The notes: generated by a model not told the origin, from the sequence alone. 64,000 nucleotides of DNA from Halomonas campaniensis (GCF_014193375.1 NZ_JACHZF010000002.1:62001-126000), one strand, 5' to 3'; shown: positions 50,669 through 60,788, counted from the first letter of the stretch. Numbers and translations are program-made.

Positions 50669-50684
50669 ACCATGGAGACAGACC

Positions 50685-51491
50685 ATGTTGATTTCCTATC
50701 TCGTACCGGTAGTGCTGCTGTTCATGCTGATCGCGGCCTCGATCCGCATCCTGCCGGAGTACAAGCGCGGGGTGATCTTCTTCCTCGGCCGCTTCCAGGG
50801 GGTCAAGGGCCCCGGCCTGATCATCGTGATCCCCGGGATCCAGAAGATGGAGGTGGTCGACCTGCGGGTGATCACCATGGACGTGCCGGAGCAGGACGTG
50901 ATCTCCCAGGACAACGTCACCGTGAAGGTCAACGCCGTGCTCTACTTCCGGGTGGTCGACCCGGAGAGGGCGATCATCCAGGTGGAGAACTTCACCGTGG
51001 CGACCAGCCAGCTGGCCCAGACCACCCTGCGTTCGGTGCTCGGCAAGCATGATCTGGACGAGATGCTCTCCGAGCGCGACAAGCTCAACAACGATATCCA
51101 GGAGATCATCGACGCCCAGACCGAGGAGTGGGGCATCAAGGTGGCCAACGTGGAGATCAAGCACGTCGACCTGGACGAGAGCATGATCCGCGCCATCGCC
51201 CGCCAGGCCGAGGCCGAGCGCGAGCGCCGCGCCAAGGTGATCCACGCCGAAGGCGAGCTGCAGGCCTCGCGCAAGCTGGTCGAGGCGGCCAACGTCATGG
51301 CCGAGAACTCGGCGGCCCTGCAGCTGCGCTACCTGCAGACCATGAGCGACATGAGCAACAAGAACGCCTCCACCATCGTCTTCCCGCTGCCCATGGACAT
51401 CATGGAGGCCTTCAAGTACATGAAGGCCTCGCCGGCCGCCCAGGCCCGCACGGGGGGCGCCAAGGCGCCCGACGAAGGCGGCGCCAGCTGA
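50685..51491 (+). CDS. SPFH/stomatin-like membrane protein
   Basis: A 268-residue protein with an N-terminal membrane anchor ([21 protein letters not shown]) and a SPFH/band 7 domain ([63 protein letters not shown]). A helical coiled coil with [20 protein letters not shown] follows, typical of stomatins. It forms oligomers that organise the membrane and regulate partner proteases. Pairing with NfeD is widespread in prokaryotes. The start at 50685 follows GGAG. Confidence 0.94.
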   Translation: MLISYLVPVVLLFMLIAASIRILPEYKRGVIFFLGRFQGVKGPGLIIVIPGIQKMEVVDLRVITMDVPEQDVISQDNVTVKVNAVLYFRVVDPERAIIQVENFTVATSQLAQTTLRSVLGKHDLDEMLSERDKLNNDIQEIIDAQTEEWGIKVANVEIKHVDLDESMIRAIARQAEAERERRAKVIHAEGELQASRKLVEAANVMAENSAALQLRYLQTMSDMSNKNASTIVFPLPMDIMEAFKYMKASPAAQARTGGAKAPDEGGAS

Positions 51492-51920
51492 GCCTTTCCC
51501 GCCCATGCCGCCACGGCCGCCGGGCCGTGGCGGTTCCTGCCCGCCTGCCCCGGGGGTGCACCGCAGCATCCGTTCTGCTAGAATCTGCGCTCTTTCCGGG
51601 AGCGGTCATCAGACTTTCGTTCAATTCGTTCCCGTCGATGTGATGCAGAGCAAGGGAACCGACAGCACGTGACGACTCACCCGGCAGGGCTAGCCACGCC
51701 GCCCTAGCGCACGCCTCCTTCTCCTTCGGTCGCGCCCTCGTCATCGAGGCGTCACCGCATGGCGCCACCCTGTGGCCGCCGGGGCACGCCCGTGCCCACC
51801 CCCATAGCGGCAATACCCGATGGTCCGTGACATGGACCGCACCGTCAGCGGTGCGGTCGGCGACCCGGCGTTGCCCGACAGCCCTGACGGCATGACACTC
51901 AACCCTGACTGGAACCCAGC
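51492..51920. other. 429-base gap between the SPFH and sulP genes
   Basis: No gene is visible. It begins with a terminator-type stem CCGCCACGGCC (51508-51518) and GGCCGTGGCGG (51523-51533) with a four-base loop. A TAGAAT hexamer near 51578 could be a -10 element. A second strong hairpin, GACCGCACC (51835-51843) with GGTGCGGTC (51850-51858), lies 62 bases before sulP in its probable leader. Confidence 0.55.
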
Positions 51921-53411
51921 ATGTACGAAAAAATGAAGCTGAGTTGGTTTTCCAACTTGAAAGGCGACACCCTCGCGGGAATCGTGGTCGCCCTGGCCCT
52001 GATTCCCGAGGCGATCGCCTTCTCCATCATCGCCGGCGTGGACCCCAAGGTGGGCCTCTACGCCTCCTTCGCCATCTGTGTGATCATCGCCTTCACCGGC
52101 GGACGTTCCGGCATGATCTCCGGCGCCACCGGCGCTATGGCGCTGCTGATGGTCACCCTGGTGCGTGACCACGGCCTGGAGTACCTGCTGGTGGCCACCC
52201 TGCTCACCGGGGTGCTGCAGATCCTGGCGGGATATCTCAAGCTGGCCGAGCTGATGCGCTTCGTCTCGCGCTCGGTGGTCACCGGTTTCGTCAACGCCCT
52301 GGCGATCCTGATCTTCATGGCCCAGCTGCCCGAGCTGACCGATGTGACCTGGCACGTCTATGCCATGACGCTAGCCGGGCTGGCCATCATCTACGGCTTC
52401 CCACTGTTGCCCGTGATCGGCAAGTCGATTCCCTCGCCGCTGGTCTGCATTGTGGTGCTCACCGCCGTCTACATGATCACCGGCATGGATATTCGTGATG
52501 TTGGCGACATGGGCGAGCTGCCGGACAGCCTGCCGGTCTTCCTGTGGCCGGACGTCCCGCTCAACCTCGAGACCCTGATGATCGTGCTGCCCTACTCGCT
52601 GATGCTCACTATAGTCGGCCTGCTGGAGTCGATGATGACCGCCACCATCGTCGACGACCTCACCGACACCAAGAGCAACAAGAACCGCGAGTGCAAGGGG
52701 CAGGGCATCGCCAACATCGGCGCCGGCCTGATCGGCGGCATGGCGGGCTGTGCGATGATCGGCCAGTCGGTGATCAATGTGAAATCCGGCGGCCGCACCC
52801 GCCTCTCCTCGCTGATCGCCGGGGTGGTGCTGCTGCTGATGGTGGTCTTCCTCTCCGAATGGGTCTCGCAGATTCCCATGGCCGCCCTCGTCGCGGTGAT
52901 GATCATGGTGGCCATCGGCACCTTCAGCTGGTCCTCGATCCGCGACCTCAAGCAGCACCCCATGAGCACCAACGTGGTGATGATCGCCACGGTCATCGTC
53001 ACCGTGGTGACCCACAACCTGGCCATCGGGGTCTTCGTCGGCGTGCTGCTCGCCGCCATGAACTTCGCCAACAAGGTCGGCAACATCCTCTACATCGGCA
53101 GCGAGGAAGCCGACGAGGGTAGCCGTCGCATCTACAGGGTGGTGGGCCAGGTCTTCTTCGCCTCCTCCGAGCGCTTCGGCAACGCCTTCGACTTCAAGGA
53201 GACCGTCGAGAAGGTCACCATCGACCTCTCCCGCGCCCACTTCTGGGATATCACCGCCGTGCAGACCCTGGACCGCGTGGTGATCAAGTTCCGCCGCGAG
53301 GGCACCGAGGTGGAGCTGGTGGGCCTCAACGAGGCGAGCGCCACCATCGTCGACCGCTATGCGGTGCATGACGACCCTGCCGCCGTCGAAAAACTGATGG
53401 GAGGACACTGA
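51921..53411 (+). CDS. SulP-family anion transporter with STAS domain
   Basis: A 496-residue membrane protein. The SulP core begins [38 protein letters not shown], with the signature [19 protein letters not shown] and [31 protein letters not shown]-terminal STAS domain ([39 protein letters not shown]) is present. Substrates in the family are sulfate, bicarbonate, dicarboxylates and other anions; sodium-bicarbonate symporters have this length. The universal stress gene starts two bases after its stop. Confidence 0.93.
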   Translation: MYEKMKLSWFSNLKGDTLAGIVVALALIPEAIAFSIIAGVDPKVGLYASFAICVIIAFTGGRSGMISGATGAMALLMVTLVRDHGLEYLLVATLLTGVLQILAGYLKLAELMRFVSRSVVTGFVNALAILIFMAQLPELTDVTWHVYAMTLAGLAIIYGFPLLPVIGKSIPSPLVCIVVLTAVYMITGMDIRDVGDMGELPDSLPVFLWPDVPLNLETLMIVLPYSLMLTIVGLLESMMTATIVDDLTDTKSNKNRECKGQGIANIGAGLIGGMAGCAMIGQSVINVKSGGRTRLSSLIAGVVLLLMVVFLSEWVSQIPMAALVAVMIMVAIGTFSWSSIRDLKQHPMSTNVVMIATVIVTVVTHNLAIGVFVGVLLAAMNFANKVGNILYIGSEEADEGSRRIYRVVGQVFFASSERFGNAFDFKETVEKVTIDLSRAHFWDITAVQTLDRVVIKFRREGTEVELVGLNEASATIVDRYAVHDDPAAVEKLMGGH

Positions 53412-53412
53412 G

Positions 53413-54267
53413 ATGACCGAACAGGTAATGGCCGCCATCGACGGCTCGACATTCTCCGAAGGCGTCTGCGACGCCGCCGCCTGGGCAAGCCTCGCCCTGG
53501 GCGCGCCGCTGACCTTCCTGCATGTCAACGACAACCATGTGCCGCCGGAGGAGCGCAACCTCTCCGGCAACCTGCTGGCCGGTGGGCGCGAGCGCCTGCT
53601 CGAGGAGCTCGCCCGGCTGGATGAGCAGCGTGCCAAGGTGGCCCAGGAGCAGGGCCGGCTGATGCTGCAGGCCGCCAGGGAGCGAGCCATCCAGGATGGC
53701 GTCGCCGAACCCGGCGCCCGCCAGCGCAACGGTACCCTGGTGGAGACCCTGGAGGAGCTGCAGGGCGACATGCGCCTGCTGGTGATCGGCAAGCGCGGCG
53801 AGGGCGCCGAGCAGGCCAGCGGCCACCTGGGCTCCAACCTGGAGCGGGTGGTGCGCACCCTGCATCGGCCGATCCTGATGGTGCCGGCGTCCTTCGAGGC
53901 CCCGAAGAAGGTGATGCTCGCCTTCGACGGCAGCCCGACCACCCGCAAGGGCGTGGAGATGCTGGCGAAGAGCCCGCTGTTCGCGGGCATCCCGGTGCAC
54001 GTGGTGATCATCGGCGCCGAGACCGGCGACAACCGCTCCCAGCTCGACTGGGCCCTGGCCACGTTGCGCGACGCCGGTCACGAGGCCGAGGGCGCCATCC
54101 GCGCCGGCGAAGTGGAGGCGACCCTGCGCGCCTACAAGGACGAGAACGCCATCGACCTGCTGGTGATGGGCGCCTACGGCCACTCGCGCATCCGCCACCT
54201 GCTGGTGGGCAGCACCACCACCGAGATGCTGCGGCGCGCCAGCGTGCCGATCCTGCTGCTGCGCTGA
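53413..54267 (+). CDS. Tandem-domain universal stress protein 1
   Basis: A 284-residue protein with two UspA units. The first (MTEQVMAAIDGSTFSEGVCDAAAWASLALGAPLTFLHV) ends in a partial nucleotide loop, and the second carries the ATP-binding pattern GAYGHSRIRHLLVGSTTTEM. GGAGG precedes the ATG, one base after the sulP stop, so it is co-transcribed with sulP. In some bacteria Usp proteins are fused to or encoded beside SulP and other transporters and tune them by nucleotide state. It is nearly duplicated at 54802-55656. Confidence 0.92.
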   Translation: MTEQVMAAIDGSTFSEGVCDAAAWASLALGAPLTFLHVNDNHVPPEERNLSGNLLAGGRERLLEELARLDEQRAKVAQEQGRLMLQAARERAIQDGVAEPGARQRNGTLVETLEELQGDMRLLVIGKRGEGAEQASGHLGSNLERVVRTLHRPILMVPASFEAPKKVMLAFDGSPTTRKGVEMLAKSPLFAGIPVHVVIIGAETGDNRSQLDWALATLRDAGHEAEGAIRAGEVEATLRAYKDENAIDLLVMGAYGHSRIRHLLVGSTTTEMLRRASVPILLLR

Positions 54268-54288
54268 AGCCTCGGGACGCGCTCCGAT

Positions 54289-54325
54289 GAACCGGCCCGC
54301 CTTCTGGCGCGTGCCGGTTCTTTTC
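54289..54325 (+). terminator. Terminator after universal stress protein 1
   Basis: GAACCGGC (54289-54296) pairs with GCCGGTTC (54313-54320), followed by TTTTC. Confidence 0.7.
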
Positions 54326-54370
54326 TTCATGCTGGCGGTACAGTGACGTCACGCAGAGGGGGAGTCGCCC

Positions 54371-54712
54371 ATGAATCACCCGGAACTCGATGTGGAGAAG
54401 ATCACCCGCCAGCTGGAAGACACCAGGGCGGAGCTGGTCGATCAGAGCGCCGAGAGCGAGGAGAGCCGTGCCACGGTGGTGCTGGACCAGCAGTCCGTGG
54501 GGCGGCTGTCGCGCATGGATGCCCTGCAGGGCCAGGCCATGGCCAAGGCCGAGGAGGAGCGCCGGCAGCTGGCGATCCGGCGCATCGATGCCGCCTTGGC
54601 CCGGATCGGCCGAGGTGAGTACGGCGAGTGCATCGAATGCGGCGAGTGGATCGCCGCCAGGCGACTCGAGTGGGACCCCACCGTGCTCAAGTGCATCGAC
54701 TGTGCCGAGTGA
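54371..54712 (+). CDS. TraR/DksA zinc-finger protein
   Basis: A 113-residue protein. An N-terminal coiled-coil region (ITRQLEDTRAELVDQSAESEESRATVVLDQQS) precedes the C4 zinc finger with CIECGEWIAARRLEWDPTVLKCIDC. DksA proteins enter the RNA polymerase secondary channel and alter transcription with ppGpp; short TraR/DksA-like proteins act similarly or in redox control. It lacks the DxxDxA tip of canonical DksA as far as I can see. GGGGAG precedes ATG 54371. Its position between two near-identical stress protein genes suggests a joint stress role. Confidence 0.88.
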   Translation: MNHPELDVEKITRQLEDTRAELVDQSAESEESRATVVLDQQSVGRLSRMDALQGQAMAKAEEERRQLAIRRIDAALARIGRGEYGECIECGEWIAARRLEWDPTVLKCIDCAE

Positions 54713-54801
54713 TCCGTTGACCTGTGTCCTATGCAGGCCAGTCCTCATCGGGTAGAAACGATATGACGGACAACGACATGCGCCAGCCAGGAAACGACAC
54801 G

Positions 54802-55656
54802 ATGACCGAACAGGTGATGGCCGCCATCGACGGCTCGAAGTTCTCGGAAGGGGTGTGCGACTACGCCGCCTGGGCAAGCCTCGCCCTGGAGGCGCCGCTG
54901 ACCTTCCTGCATGTGGTGGACAACCATCCCCAGGTCGCCGAGGCGGACCTCTCCGGCAATATCGGCCTGGGGTCGCGGGAGCACCTGCTGGAGGAGCTCT
55001 CCCAGCTCGACGAGCAGCGCGCCAAGGTGGCCCAGGAGCAGGGCCGGCTGGTGCTCAAGGCCGCCAGGGAGCGGGCCATCGAGGATGGTGTCGCCGAGCC
55101 GGCCACCCGCCAGCGCAACGGCACCCTGGTGGAGACCCTCGAGGAGCTGCAGGAGGAGATCCGCCTGCTGGTGGTGGGCAAGCGCGGCGAGACCGCCCAC
55201 CAGGACAGCGGCCACCTGGGCTCCAGCCTCGAGCGGGTGGTGCGCACCCTGCACCGGCCGATCCTGATGGTGCCGGACACCTTCAAGGTCCCCGAGGGGG
55301 TGATGCTCGCCTTCGACGGCAGCAAGACCACCCGCAAGGGCGTCGAGATGCTGGCCAAGAGCCCCCTGTTCGCGGGCATCCCGGTGCACGTGGTGATCGT
55401 CGGTGCCGAGACCGGCGACAACCGCTCCCAGCTCGACTGGGCACTCAGGACCCTCCGCGACGCTGGCCACGAGGCCGAGGGGGCCATTCGCGCCGGCGAG
55501 GTGGAGGCGACCCTGCGCGCCTACCAGGAGGAGAAGGGCATCGACCTGCTGGTGATGGGCGCCTACGGCCACTCGCGGATTCGCCACCTGCTGGTGGGCA
55601 GTACCACCACCGAGATGCTGCGCCGTGCGAGGGTGCCGGTGCTGCTGCTGCGCTGA
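54802..55656 (+). CDS. Tandem-domain universal stress protein 2
   Basis: A 284-residue copy of the 53413 protein, with the same two UspA units and the same ATP loop (GAYGHSRIRHLLVGSTTTEM). Long stretches are unchanged, such as KGVEMLAKSPLFAGIPVHVV, while the region after residue 40 and the middle linker have diverged. ATG 54802 has AGGAA nearby; ATG 54763 in the same frame would add 13 residues without homology to copy 1. It has its own terminator downstream and may be independently transcribed. Confidence 0.9.
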   Translation: MTEQVMAAIDGSKFSEGVCDYAAWASLALEAPLTFLHVVDNHPQVAEADLSGNIGLGSREHLLEELSQLDEQRAKVAQEQGRLVLKAARERAIEDGVAEPATRQRNGTLVETLEELQEEIRLLVVGKRGETAHQDSGHLGSSLERVVRTLHRPILMVPDTFKVPEGVMLAFDGSKTTRKGVEMLAKSPLFAGIPVHVVIVGAETGDNRSQLDWALRTLRDAGHEAEGAIRAGEVEATLRAYQEEKGIDLLVMGAYGHSRIRHLLVGSTTTEMLRRARVPVLLLR

Positions 55657-55680
55657 GTCGCTGTCCTTCCAGGCACGACC

Positions 55681-55714
55681 CGACGCCCCGGGCGCGATAG
55701 CGCACGGGGCGTCG
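55681..55714 (+). terminator. Hairpin after universal stress protein 2
   Basis: CGACGCCCCG (55681-55690) and CGGGGCGTCG (55705-55714) pair perfectly around a 14-base loop. No T-run follows. Confidence 0.55.
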
Positions 55715-55738
55715 TCACATTCGACACCTCGGCACGAG

Positions 55739-55765
55739 AAAGCCCCGACCAGCTGGCCGGGGGCG
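55739..55765 (-). terminator. Terminator of the malEFG operon
   Basis: On the minus strand a GCCCCCGGCC/GGTCGGGGC hairpin is followed by TTTCTC. It lies about 50 bases after malG. Confidence 0.6.
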
Positions 55766-55815
55766 GGCAGCGCCTATCGCCTGAATTCAGGCCCGGGACG
55801 AGGAATAGGGGCGGG

Positions 55816-56706
55816 TCAGCCCTTGACGCCGCCGGCGGTCAGCCCGCCGATGATCCAGCGCTGGCAGACCAGGAAGGCCACGGTGATGGGCAGGCCCGAG
55901 AGCACCGCGGCGGCGGCGAAGTTGCCCCAGCGCTGGTTGTGGTCGGCCAGGTACTGCTGGGCGCCCACGGCCAGCGTCAGCTTGTGCTCGTCGACCAGCA
56001 GCACCGAGGCCATGGGGTATTCCATGATGCTCATCACGAAGGCGAGGATGAAGACCACCATCAGGATCGGTACCGACAGCGGCAGCAGGATGTAGCGGAA
56101 GGCCTGCCAGGTGCTGGCGCCGTCGACCATGGCGGCCTCCTCCAGGGAACCGTCGATGGATTCGAAGTAGCCCTTGATGGTCCAGATATGCAGGGCCACC
56201 GCCCCCAGCGAGGCGACGATCAGGGCGCCATGGGTGTTGATGCCCAGCCAGGGCACCAGCTGGCCCAGGCGATCGAACAGCGCATAGAGCGCCACCAGCG
56301 AGAGCACCGCCGGGAACATCTGGAAGATCAGCATGCCCTTGAGGATCGGCGCCTTGCCGCGGAAGCGCATGCGCGCGAAGGCGTAGGCGCTGGTGGTGGC
56401 GAGCGCCAGGATCAGCAGCGACGACACCAGCGCGACCTTCACCGAGTTCCACAGCCACAGCAGCACCGGAAAGGGGGGCTGGACCACGCTGCCGTCGGCC
56501 CGCTCCCAGGGGATGCCGAAGGCCAGGGCCCAGTGCTCCAGCGAGAAGCGTTCGGGAATCAGGCTGCCGCTGGCGAAGTTGCCCTCGCGGAAGGAGATCG
56601 AGATCACCAGCAGCAGCGGGAAGACGATCAGCGACACGAAGCCGAGCAGCGCCAGGTGGGCGGCCAGCCGCCGGGCGCGGATCGTGCGGGGTTGAACCAT
56701 GGCCAT
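55816..56706 (-). CDS. malG: Maltose ABC transporter permease MalG
   Basis: A 296-residue inner-membrane protein with six predicted helices. The EAA loop appears in [32 protein letters not shown], and the C-terminus ends [15 protein letters not shown], the usual MalG-type ending. A periplasmic loop after helix 1 carries [14 protein letters not shown]. With MalF and a MalK ATPase it imports maltose and maltodextrins. The start may be the first or third codon (MAM). It is the last gene of the malEFG run. Confidence 0.94.
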   Translation of the reverse strand: MAMVQPRTIRARRLAAHLALLGFVSLIVFPLLLVISISFREGNFASGSLIPERFSLEHWALAFGIPWERADGSVVQPPFPVLLWLWNSVKVALVSSLLILALATTSAYAFARMRFRGKAPILKGMLIFQMFPAVLSLVALYALFDRLGQLVPWLGINTHGALIVASLGAVALHIWTIKGYFESIDGSLEEAAMVDGASTWQAFRYILLPLSVPILMVVFILAFVMSIMEYPMASVLLVDEHKLTLAVGAQQYLADHNQRWGNFAAAAVLSGLPITVAFLVCQRWIIGGLTAGGVKG

Positions 56707-56721
56707 GACGGTATCTCCTTT

Positions 56722-58299
56722 TCAGACCTTGACCCTGGACAGCCGCAGGTTGAGCAGCGACAGGCCTGCCACCAGCAGGAAGATCAGGGTGGCGATGGCG
56801 GCGGCCAGGCCGAAGTTCTGGCCGGCATCCTGGAAGGCGATGCGGTAGGTGTAGCTGACCAGCAGGTCCGTGGTACCCGCCGGCGTGCTGGCGCCGAGGA
56901 TGTCCGGGTTGCCGCCGGTGAGCAGGGCGATCAGGACGAAGTTGTTGAAGTTGAAGGCGAAGGCGGCGATCAGCAGGGGCGTCAGTGGCCTGATGATCAG
57001 CGGCAGGGTGATCCGGAACAGGTTGGTGAGCGGACCGCCGCCGTCCACCGCCGAGGCCTCGAAGAGGTCCCGCGGGATCGACTGGATCAGTCCCATGCAC
57101 AGCAGCAGCATGTAGGGGTAGCCGAGCCAGGTGTTGACCACCAGCAGCATGGTGCGGGCCAGCCAGGGGTCGGTGAACCACTCCGGGCGAATGCCGAACA
57201 GGCTGTCGAGGATCATGTTCACCTCGCCGAAGTGCTGGTTGAACATCCCCTTGAAGATCAGGATCGAGATGAAGGCGGGCACCGCATAGGGCAGGATCAG
57301 CAGCGTGCGGTAGATCGCCTTGCCGCGCAGCTGGTCCCACTGCAGCAGGGCGGCCAGCACGAAGCCCACCGCCAGGGTGAAGAGCACGGTCAGCCCGGCG
57401 AAGGCGAAGGTCCAGACGAAGATCTGCAGGAAGGGGCCGCGGATGTCCGGGTCGGCGAAGATCCGGGTGTAGTTGTCCAGGCCGACCGCCACCGGCCACC
57501 CCGGGGTGATGGTCTCGCCGTCGTCGGTGACGAAGAAGCCGATCTGCTGGTCCGGCGTCAGCACCCGGTCGTCGCGGCGGTCGAACAGGCTGCCGTCGTC
57601 GCGGGCCTCGTAGCGGTCGAGCATCGGGGCGAAATGGCGCAGCCCCGACATGCGAAGCTCGAGGCCCTCGGGCGTGACCAGGCGCAGTCCCTGCAGGGCG
57701 CCGCGGGCGGCGATCACCTCGCGCATCGCCAGCGGTTCGGCAGCCGGGGGGCGGTCGGTGGGCTGTACGCCGATCCGGCGCTCCTCCTGATTGGCCAGGT
57801 TGAGCGGTGGGCTCGCGAAGCGCTTGGTGCCTTCCCCGGCCGGGTCGCCCTCGGCTTCCAGGTAGAGCCTGACGAGCTCGCCCTCGCGATGCAGCGAGAA
57901 GCCGAAGGCGGCGCCCTCTTCCTGGTAGGTGCGCGAGAGGAGCTGCGCGCGGACCCTCTCCTCGCTGAGCAGGTTGCTCGAGCTGTAGTTGCTGAAGCTG
58001 ATGCCGAAGGTGTAGACCAGCGGGAAGATCACGAAGACGCCGAGGCCGGCCACGGCGGGGAAGATGTAGCGATGGCTCATCAGGCTGCGGCGGGTGAAGA
58101 CCACCGCCAGGGCGGCGCCCAGCACCAGGAAGAGCAGCGCGAACATCCATTGGCCGTTGAGGTGGAAGGCGACGACCAGCCACATCAGGCCCACGACCAG
58201 GGCGGCGACCAGGGCGCGGGCCGCCCAGCGGGCGTAGCGTTCCCCGGGATGGCGCGAGCGGTGTCGCGGCAGCCCCCGGGAGGCATTGGTGGTGTACAT
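56722..58299 (-). CDS. malF: Maltose ABC transporter permease MalF
   Basis: A 525-residue permease. As in enteric MalF there are two N-terminal helices, then a large periplasmic domain (about residues 100-260, containing RTYQEEGAAFGFSLHREGELVRLYL) that contacts MalE. The core permease then follows, with the EAA loop SIPRDLFEASAVDGGGPLTNLFRITLPLI. The start MYTTNASRGLPRHRSRH at 58299 is chosen because the frame upstream belongs to antisense-like coding across malE. The length agrees with E. coli MalF (514 residues). Confidence 0.94.
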   Translation of the reverse strand: MYTTNASRGLPRHRSRHPGERYARWAARALVAALVVGLMWLVVAFHLNGQWMFALLFLVLGAALAVVFTRRSLMSHRYIFPAVAGLGVFVIFPLVYTFGISFSNYSSSNLLSEERVRAQLLSRTYQEEGAAFGFSLHREGELVRLYLEAEGDPAGEGTKRFASPPLNLANQEERRIGVQPTDRPPAAEPLAMREVIAARGALQGLRLVTPEGLELRMSGLRHFAPMLDRYEARDDGSLFDRRDDRVLTPDQQIGFFVTDDGETITPGWPVAVGLDNYTRIFADPDIRGPFLQIFVWTFAFAGLTVLFTLAVGFVLAALLQWDQLRGKAIYRTLLILPYAVPAFISILIFKGMFNQHFGEVNMILDSLFGIRPEWFTDPWLARTMLLVVNTWLGYPYMLLLCMGLIQSIPRDLFEASAVDGGGPLTNLFRITLPLIIRPLTPLLIAAFAFNFNNFVLIALLTGGNPDILGASTPAGTTDLLVSYTYRIAFQDAGQNFGLAAAIATLIFLLVAGLSLLNLRLSRVKV

Positions 58300-58358
58300 G
58301 TCGAGTGTCCTGCGGGAGCGGCCGACGGCAGGGCCGCCGGCCAGGGTGGCGGGTCGGC

Positions 58359-59549
58359 TTACTGGCGCATGCGGCGGGCGGCGGCGTCCAGCGCCTCCTG
58401 CGGGGTCTGGCGGCCGCTGCCGATGTTCTGCAGCGCCGGCTCCATGGCGGCCCAGAAGGCGCCCATCTCGGGGATGTTGGGCATCGGCATGCCGATCTCG
58501 GCGTTGGCCAGGGTGGCGGCGATAGCGGGGTCCTCCGCCAGCTCCCGCTGGTAGGCGATATGCGCCACCGCGCCCAGGGTGCCGTCGCCGTTGAAGGTGC
58601 GCAGCCCCGCCTCGTCGAGCAGGTAGTGCTCGAGGAACTCCACCGCCAGGAAGTCGTTGGGCGTGGCGGCGTTGATCATCGCCGTCATGACGCCGAACAT
58701 CGGCCTGGCGCGCTCGTCGCCCACCCTGGGCAGCAGGGCCACGCCGTAGTCGATCCCGCTGCGCTCCAGGTTGCCCCAGGCCCAGGGCCCGCTGATCATG
58801 GTGGCCACCTCGCCGCGATTGAAGCGGGTATCCATCACGCTGTAGTCGGTGCCGCGGGGCACCACGTCCCGATCGATCAGCTCGCGCAGCAGCTCGGCGC
58901 CCTGCAGGGCCCCCGCGTTGTTGACCCCGATGTCGCTGACGTCGAAGCCCGCCTCGGTCTGGCGGAAGGGGTAGCCGCCGTTGGCCGCCAGCAGGGTCCA
59001 GCCGTAGTAGGGCTCGCTGTAGTCGAAGAGGATCGCCTTCCTGCCCTGCTCGGCCAACTCGGCATCCAGCGCCATCAGTTCGGCGAAGCTCTCCGGGGCC
59101 TCGTCGACGAGCGCCTTGTTGTAGATCAGCCCCAGCGACTCCACGGAGATCGGGTAGCCGTAGGTCTCGCCGTTCCACAGGGTGGCGTCCCAGGTGAAGT
59201 CGAAGTAGCGGCCACGGAAGTCGTCGCTCGGAGAGAGCGGCGTCAGCAGCCCGCTCTGGGCCCACTCGCCCAGGCGGTCATGGGCCCAGATCACGACATC
59301 CGGCCCCTGTCCGCTGCCCGCGGCCTGCTGGAAGCGGTCGGTGAGGTTGTCGGGATGGACGATCTCCACCTCGACCCCGGTGTCGGCGGTGAACCGGCGG
59401 CCGACCTCGCGGATGCCCTCCGGCCCCTTGTTGTCGCCCATCCAGATGGTCAGCTTGCCGGCGTCGAAGGCCACGGCGGGCAGGGCGAGGCCGCTCCCCA
59501 GGGCGGCGGCCAGCAGCGGGAACAGGAAACCACGGCGTGATGGCGTCAT
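58359..59549 (-). CDS. malE: Maltose/maltodextrin-binding protein MalE
   Basis: A 396-residue periplasmic binding protein with a signal peptide (FLFPLLAAALGSGLALPAVAFD), preceded by a twin Arg. The mature sequence follows E. coli MalE closely in many blocks: KLTIWMGDNKGPEGIREVG, GPDVVIWAHDRLGEWAQSGLL, TWDATLWNGETYGYPISVESL, IYNKALV, NGGYPF and GPWAWGNLERSGIDYGVALLP. It delivers maltose and linear maltodextrins to MalFG. GGAGGATCC lies upstream of ATG 59549. The 186-base gap to the LacI gene should contain its promoter. Confidence 0.95.
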   Translation of the reverse strand: MTPSRRGFLFPLLAAALGSGLALPAVAFDAGKLTIWMGDNKGPEGIREVGRRFTADTGVEVEIVHPDNLTDRFQQAAGSGQGPDVVIWAHDRLGEWAQSGLLTPLSPSDDFRGRYFDFTWDATLWNGETYGYPISVESLGLIYNKALVDEAPESFAELMALDAELAEQGRKAILFDYSEPYYGWTLLAANGGYPFRQTEAGFDVSDIGVNNAGALQGAELLRELIDRDVVPRGTDYSVMDTRFNRGEVATMISGPWAWGNLERSGIDYGVALLPRVGDERARPMFGVMTAMINAATPNDFLAVEFLEHYLLDEAGLRTFNGDGTLGAVAHIAYQRELAEDPAIAATLANAEIGMPMPNIPEMGAFWAAMEPALQNIGSGRQTPQEALDAAARRMRQ

Positions 59550-59735
59550 GGGACTGGATCCTCCAGGTTGTTGTTGTGCGGTGGCGCCCCGGGTGGAGCG
59601 CCATGACGAAGGCGTCCAGCGTCGCCAATCCCCCGCTCGGCGTCCTCCTCCCCGGGGGGCGCAGGGGTGGCGTACGGGTGGGGCGTAGGGCGTAGGGCGA
59701 AGGAGAGGAGGCGCGGGGCGGCAGGCCCCGTCGGC

Positions 59736-60788
59736 TCAGGGGCAGTTGGCGCCGATCACCAGTTCGGTGGGCAGCAGGCTGGGCTCGGCCGGGGCGAGGC
59801 CGAGGATGATGCGGGCAGCGGTGCGGCCCTTCTCGGTGCTGTCCTGGCGGACCGTGGTGAGGCGCGGGGCCCGGTACTGTCCCTCGGCGATGCCGTCGAA
59901 ACCGGTGATGCGCAGGTCCTCGGGGATGCGCAGGCCGCGCTGTTCGGCCAGGGTGACGGCGGTCAGCGCGATGCGGTCGGACATGCACAGCAGCAGGTCG
60001 GGGCGCTCATCGTCGGGCCGGTCGAGGATCGTCTCGATCACCGGGGCGCACACCTCGAAGGTGTTCTCCTCGATGTTCCACATCGGCACCCCGGCCGGGT
60101 CGATCCCGTGCTCCGCCAGGGCGCGGTGGAAGCCGGTCAGGCGCGAGCGGGTGATGGTCTGCTCGGCTCCCAGCAGGGCATGGGCCGGGGTGATGCGGCC
60201 GTTGCAGGGCTCGGCGGTGAGGCGCAGGTTGACGACGGCCGGCCGCCGCGGGGGCGTCCGCAGGGCGTGGCGGGCGATGGCGAGGCAGGCGGCCTCGTTG
60301 TCGACGTGGACGGTGGGGCGGCCGGCGATGTCGAAGTCCACCGAGACCAGCGAGGCCTGGGCAGGCAGCCGGCCGAGCAGCGAGGGGCTCGGCATCAGGC
60401 CGTAGACGATGAAGCCGTCGGCCATGCTCGCCGAGCCCGGGATCTGGCCCTGGGTCTGGCGCGAGGAGAGCAGCAGCAGGGTATGGCCCTGGGCGTCGAG
60501 CACCTCGGCCACCCCGGAGAGGAACTCGCTCGCCACGGCGTCGTTGAGGCTGTAGGTGAGGCTCTCGGCGAGGATCACCGCGATGATCCGCGAGCGCCCG
60601 GTGCGCAGGCTGCGCGCCTTGGCGTCGGGGCCGTGGTAGCCCAGCCGGCTGGCCTCGCCAAGGATGCGCTCGCGCAGGGCGGGCGAGAGCTGGTCCGGCC
60701 GGTTGAAGGCGTTGGAGACGGTGGCGGTGGAGACCCCGAGCTCCCGGGCCAGGTCCTTCAAGGTGATGCGACGCGTTGGTGCGGTCAT
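59736..60788 (-). CDS. LacI-family transcriptional regulator
   Basis: A 350-residue repressor. The helix-turn-helix and hinge are clear (TLKDLARELGVSTATVSNAFNRPDQLSPALRERILGEASRLGYHGPDAKARSLRTGRS). A periplasmic-binding-protein-like effector domain follows, with FDIAGRPTVHVDNEAA and TGFDGIAEGQYRAPRLTTV. The natural effector is probably a maltose or alpha-glucoside derivative, from its location between malE and malK. ATG 60788 is preceded by GGGAAGG; the longer frame to 60821 is not needed. No clear LacI operator was found in the gap before malE. Confidence 0.91.
   Translation of the reverse strand: MTAPTRRITLKDLARELGVSTATVSNAFNRPDQLSPALRERILGEASRLGYHGPDAKARSLRTGRSRIIAVILAESLTYSLNDAVASEFLSGVAEVLDAQGHTLLLLSSRQTQGQIPGSASMADGFIVYGLMPSPSLLGRLPAQASLVSVDFDIAGRPTVHVDNEAACLAIARHALRTPPRRPAVVNLRLTAEPCNGRITPAHALLGAEQTITRSRLTGFHRALAEHGIDPAGVPMWNIEENTFEVCAPVIETILDRPDDERPDLLLCMSDRIALTAVTLAEQRGLRIPEDLRITGFDGIAEGQYRAPRLTTVRQDSTEKGRTAARIILGLAPAEPSLLPTELVIGANCP

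Noticed and set aside
51492..51920. A small RNA or tRNA gene in the 429-base gap
   Set aside because: Hairpins are present but no cloverleaf, no CCA end and no known RNA consensus could be recognised.
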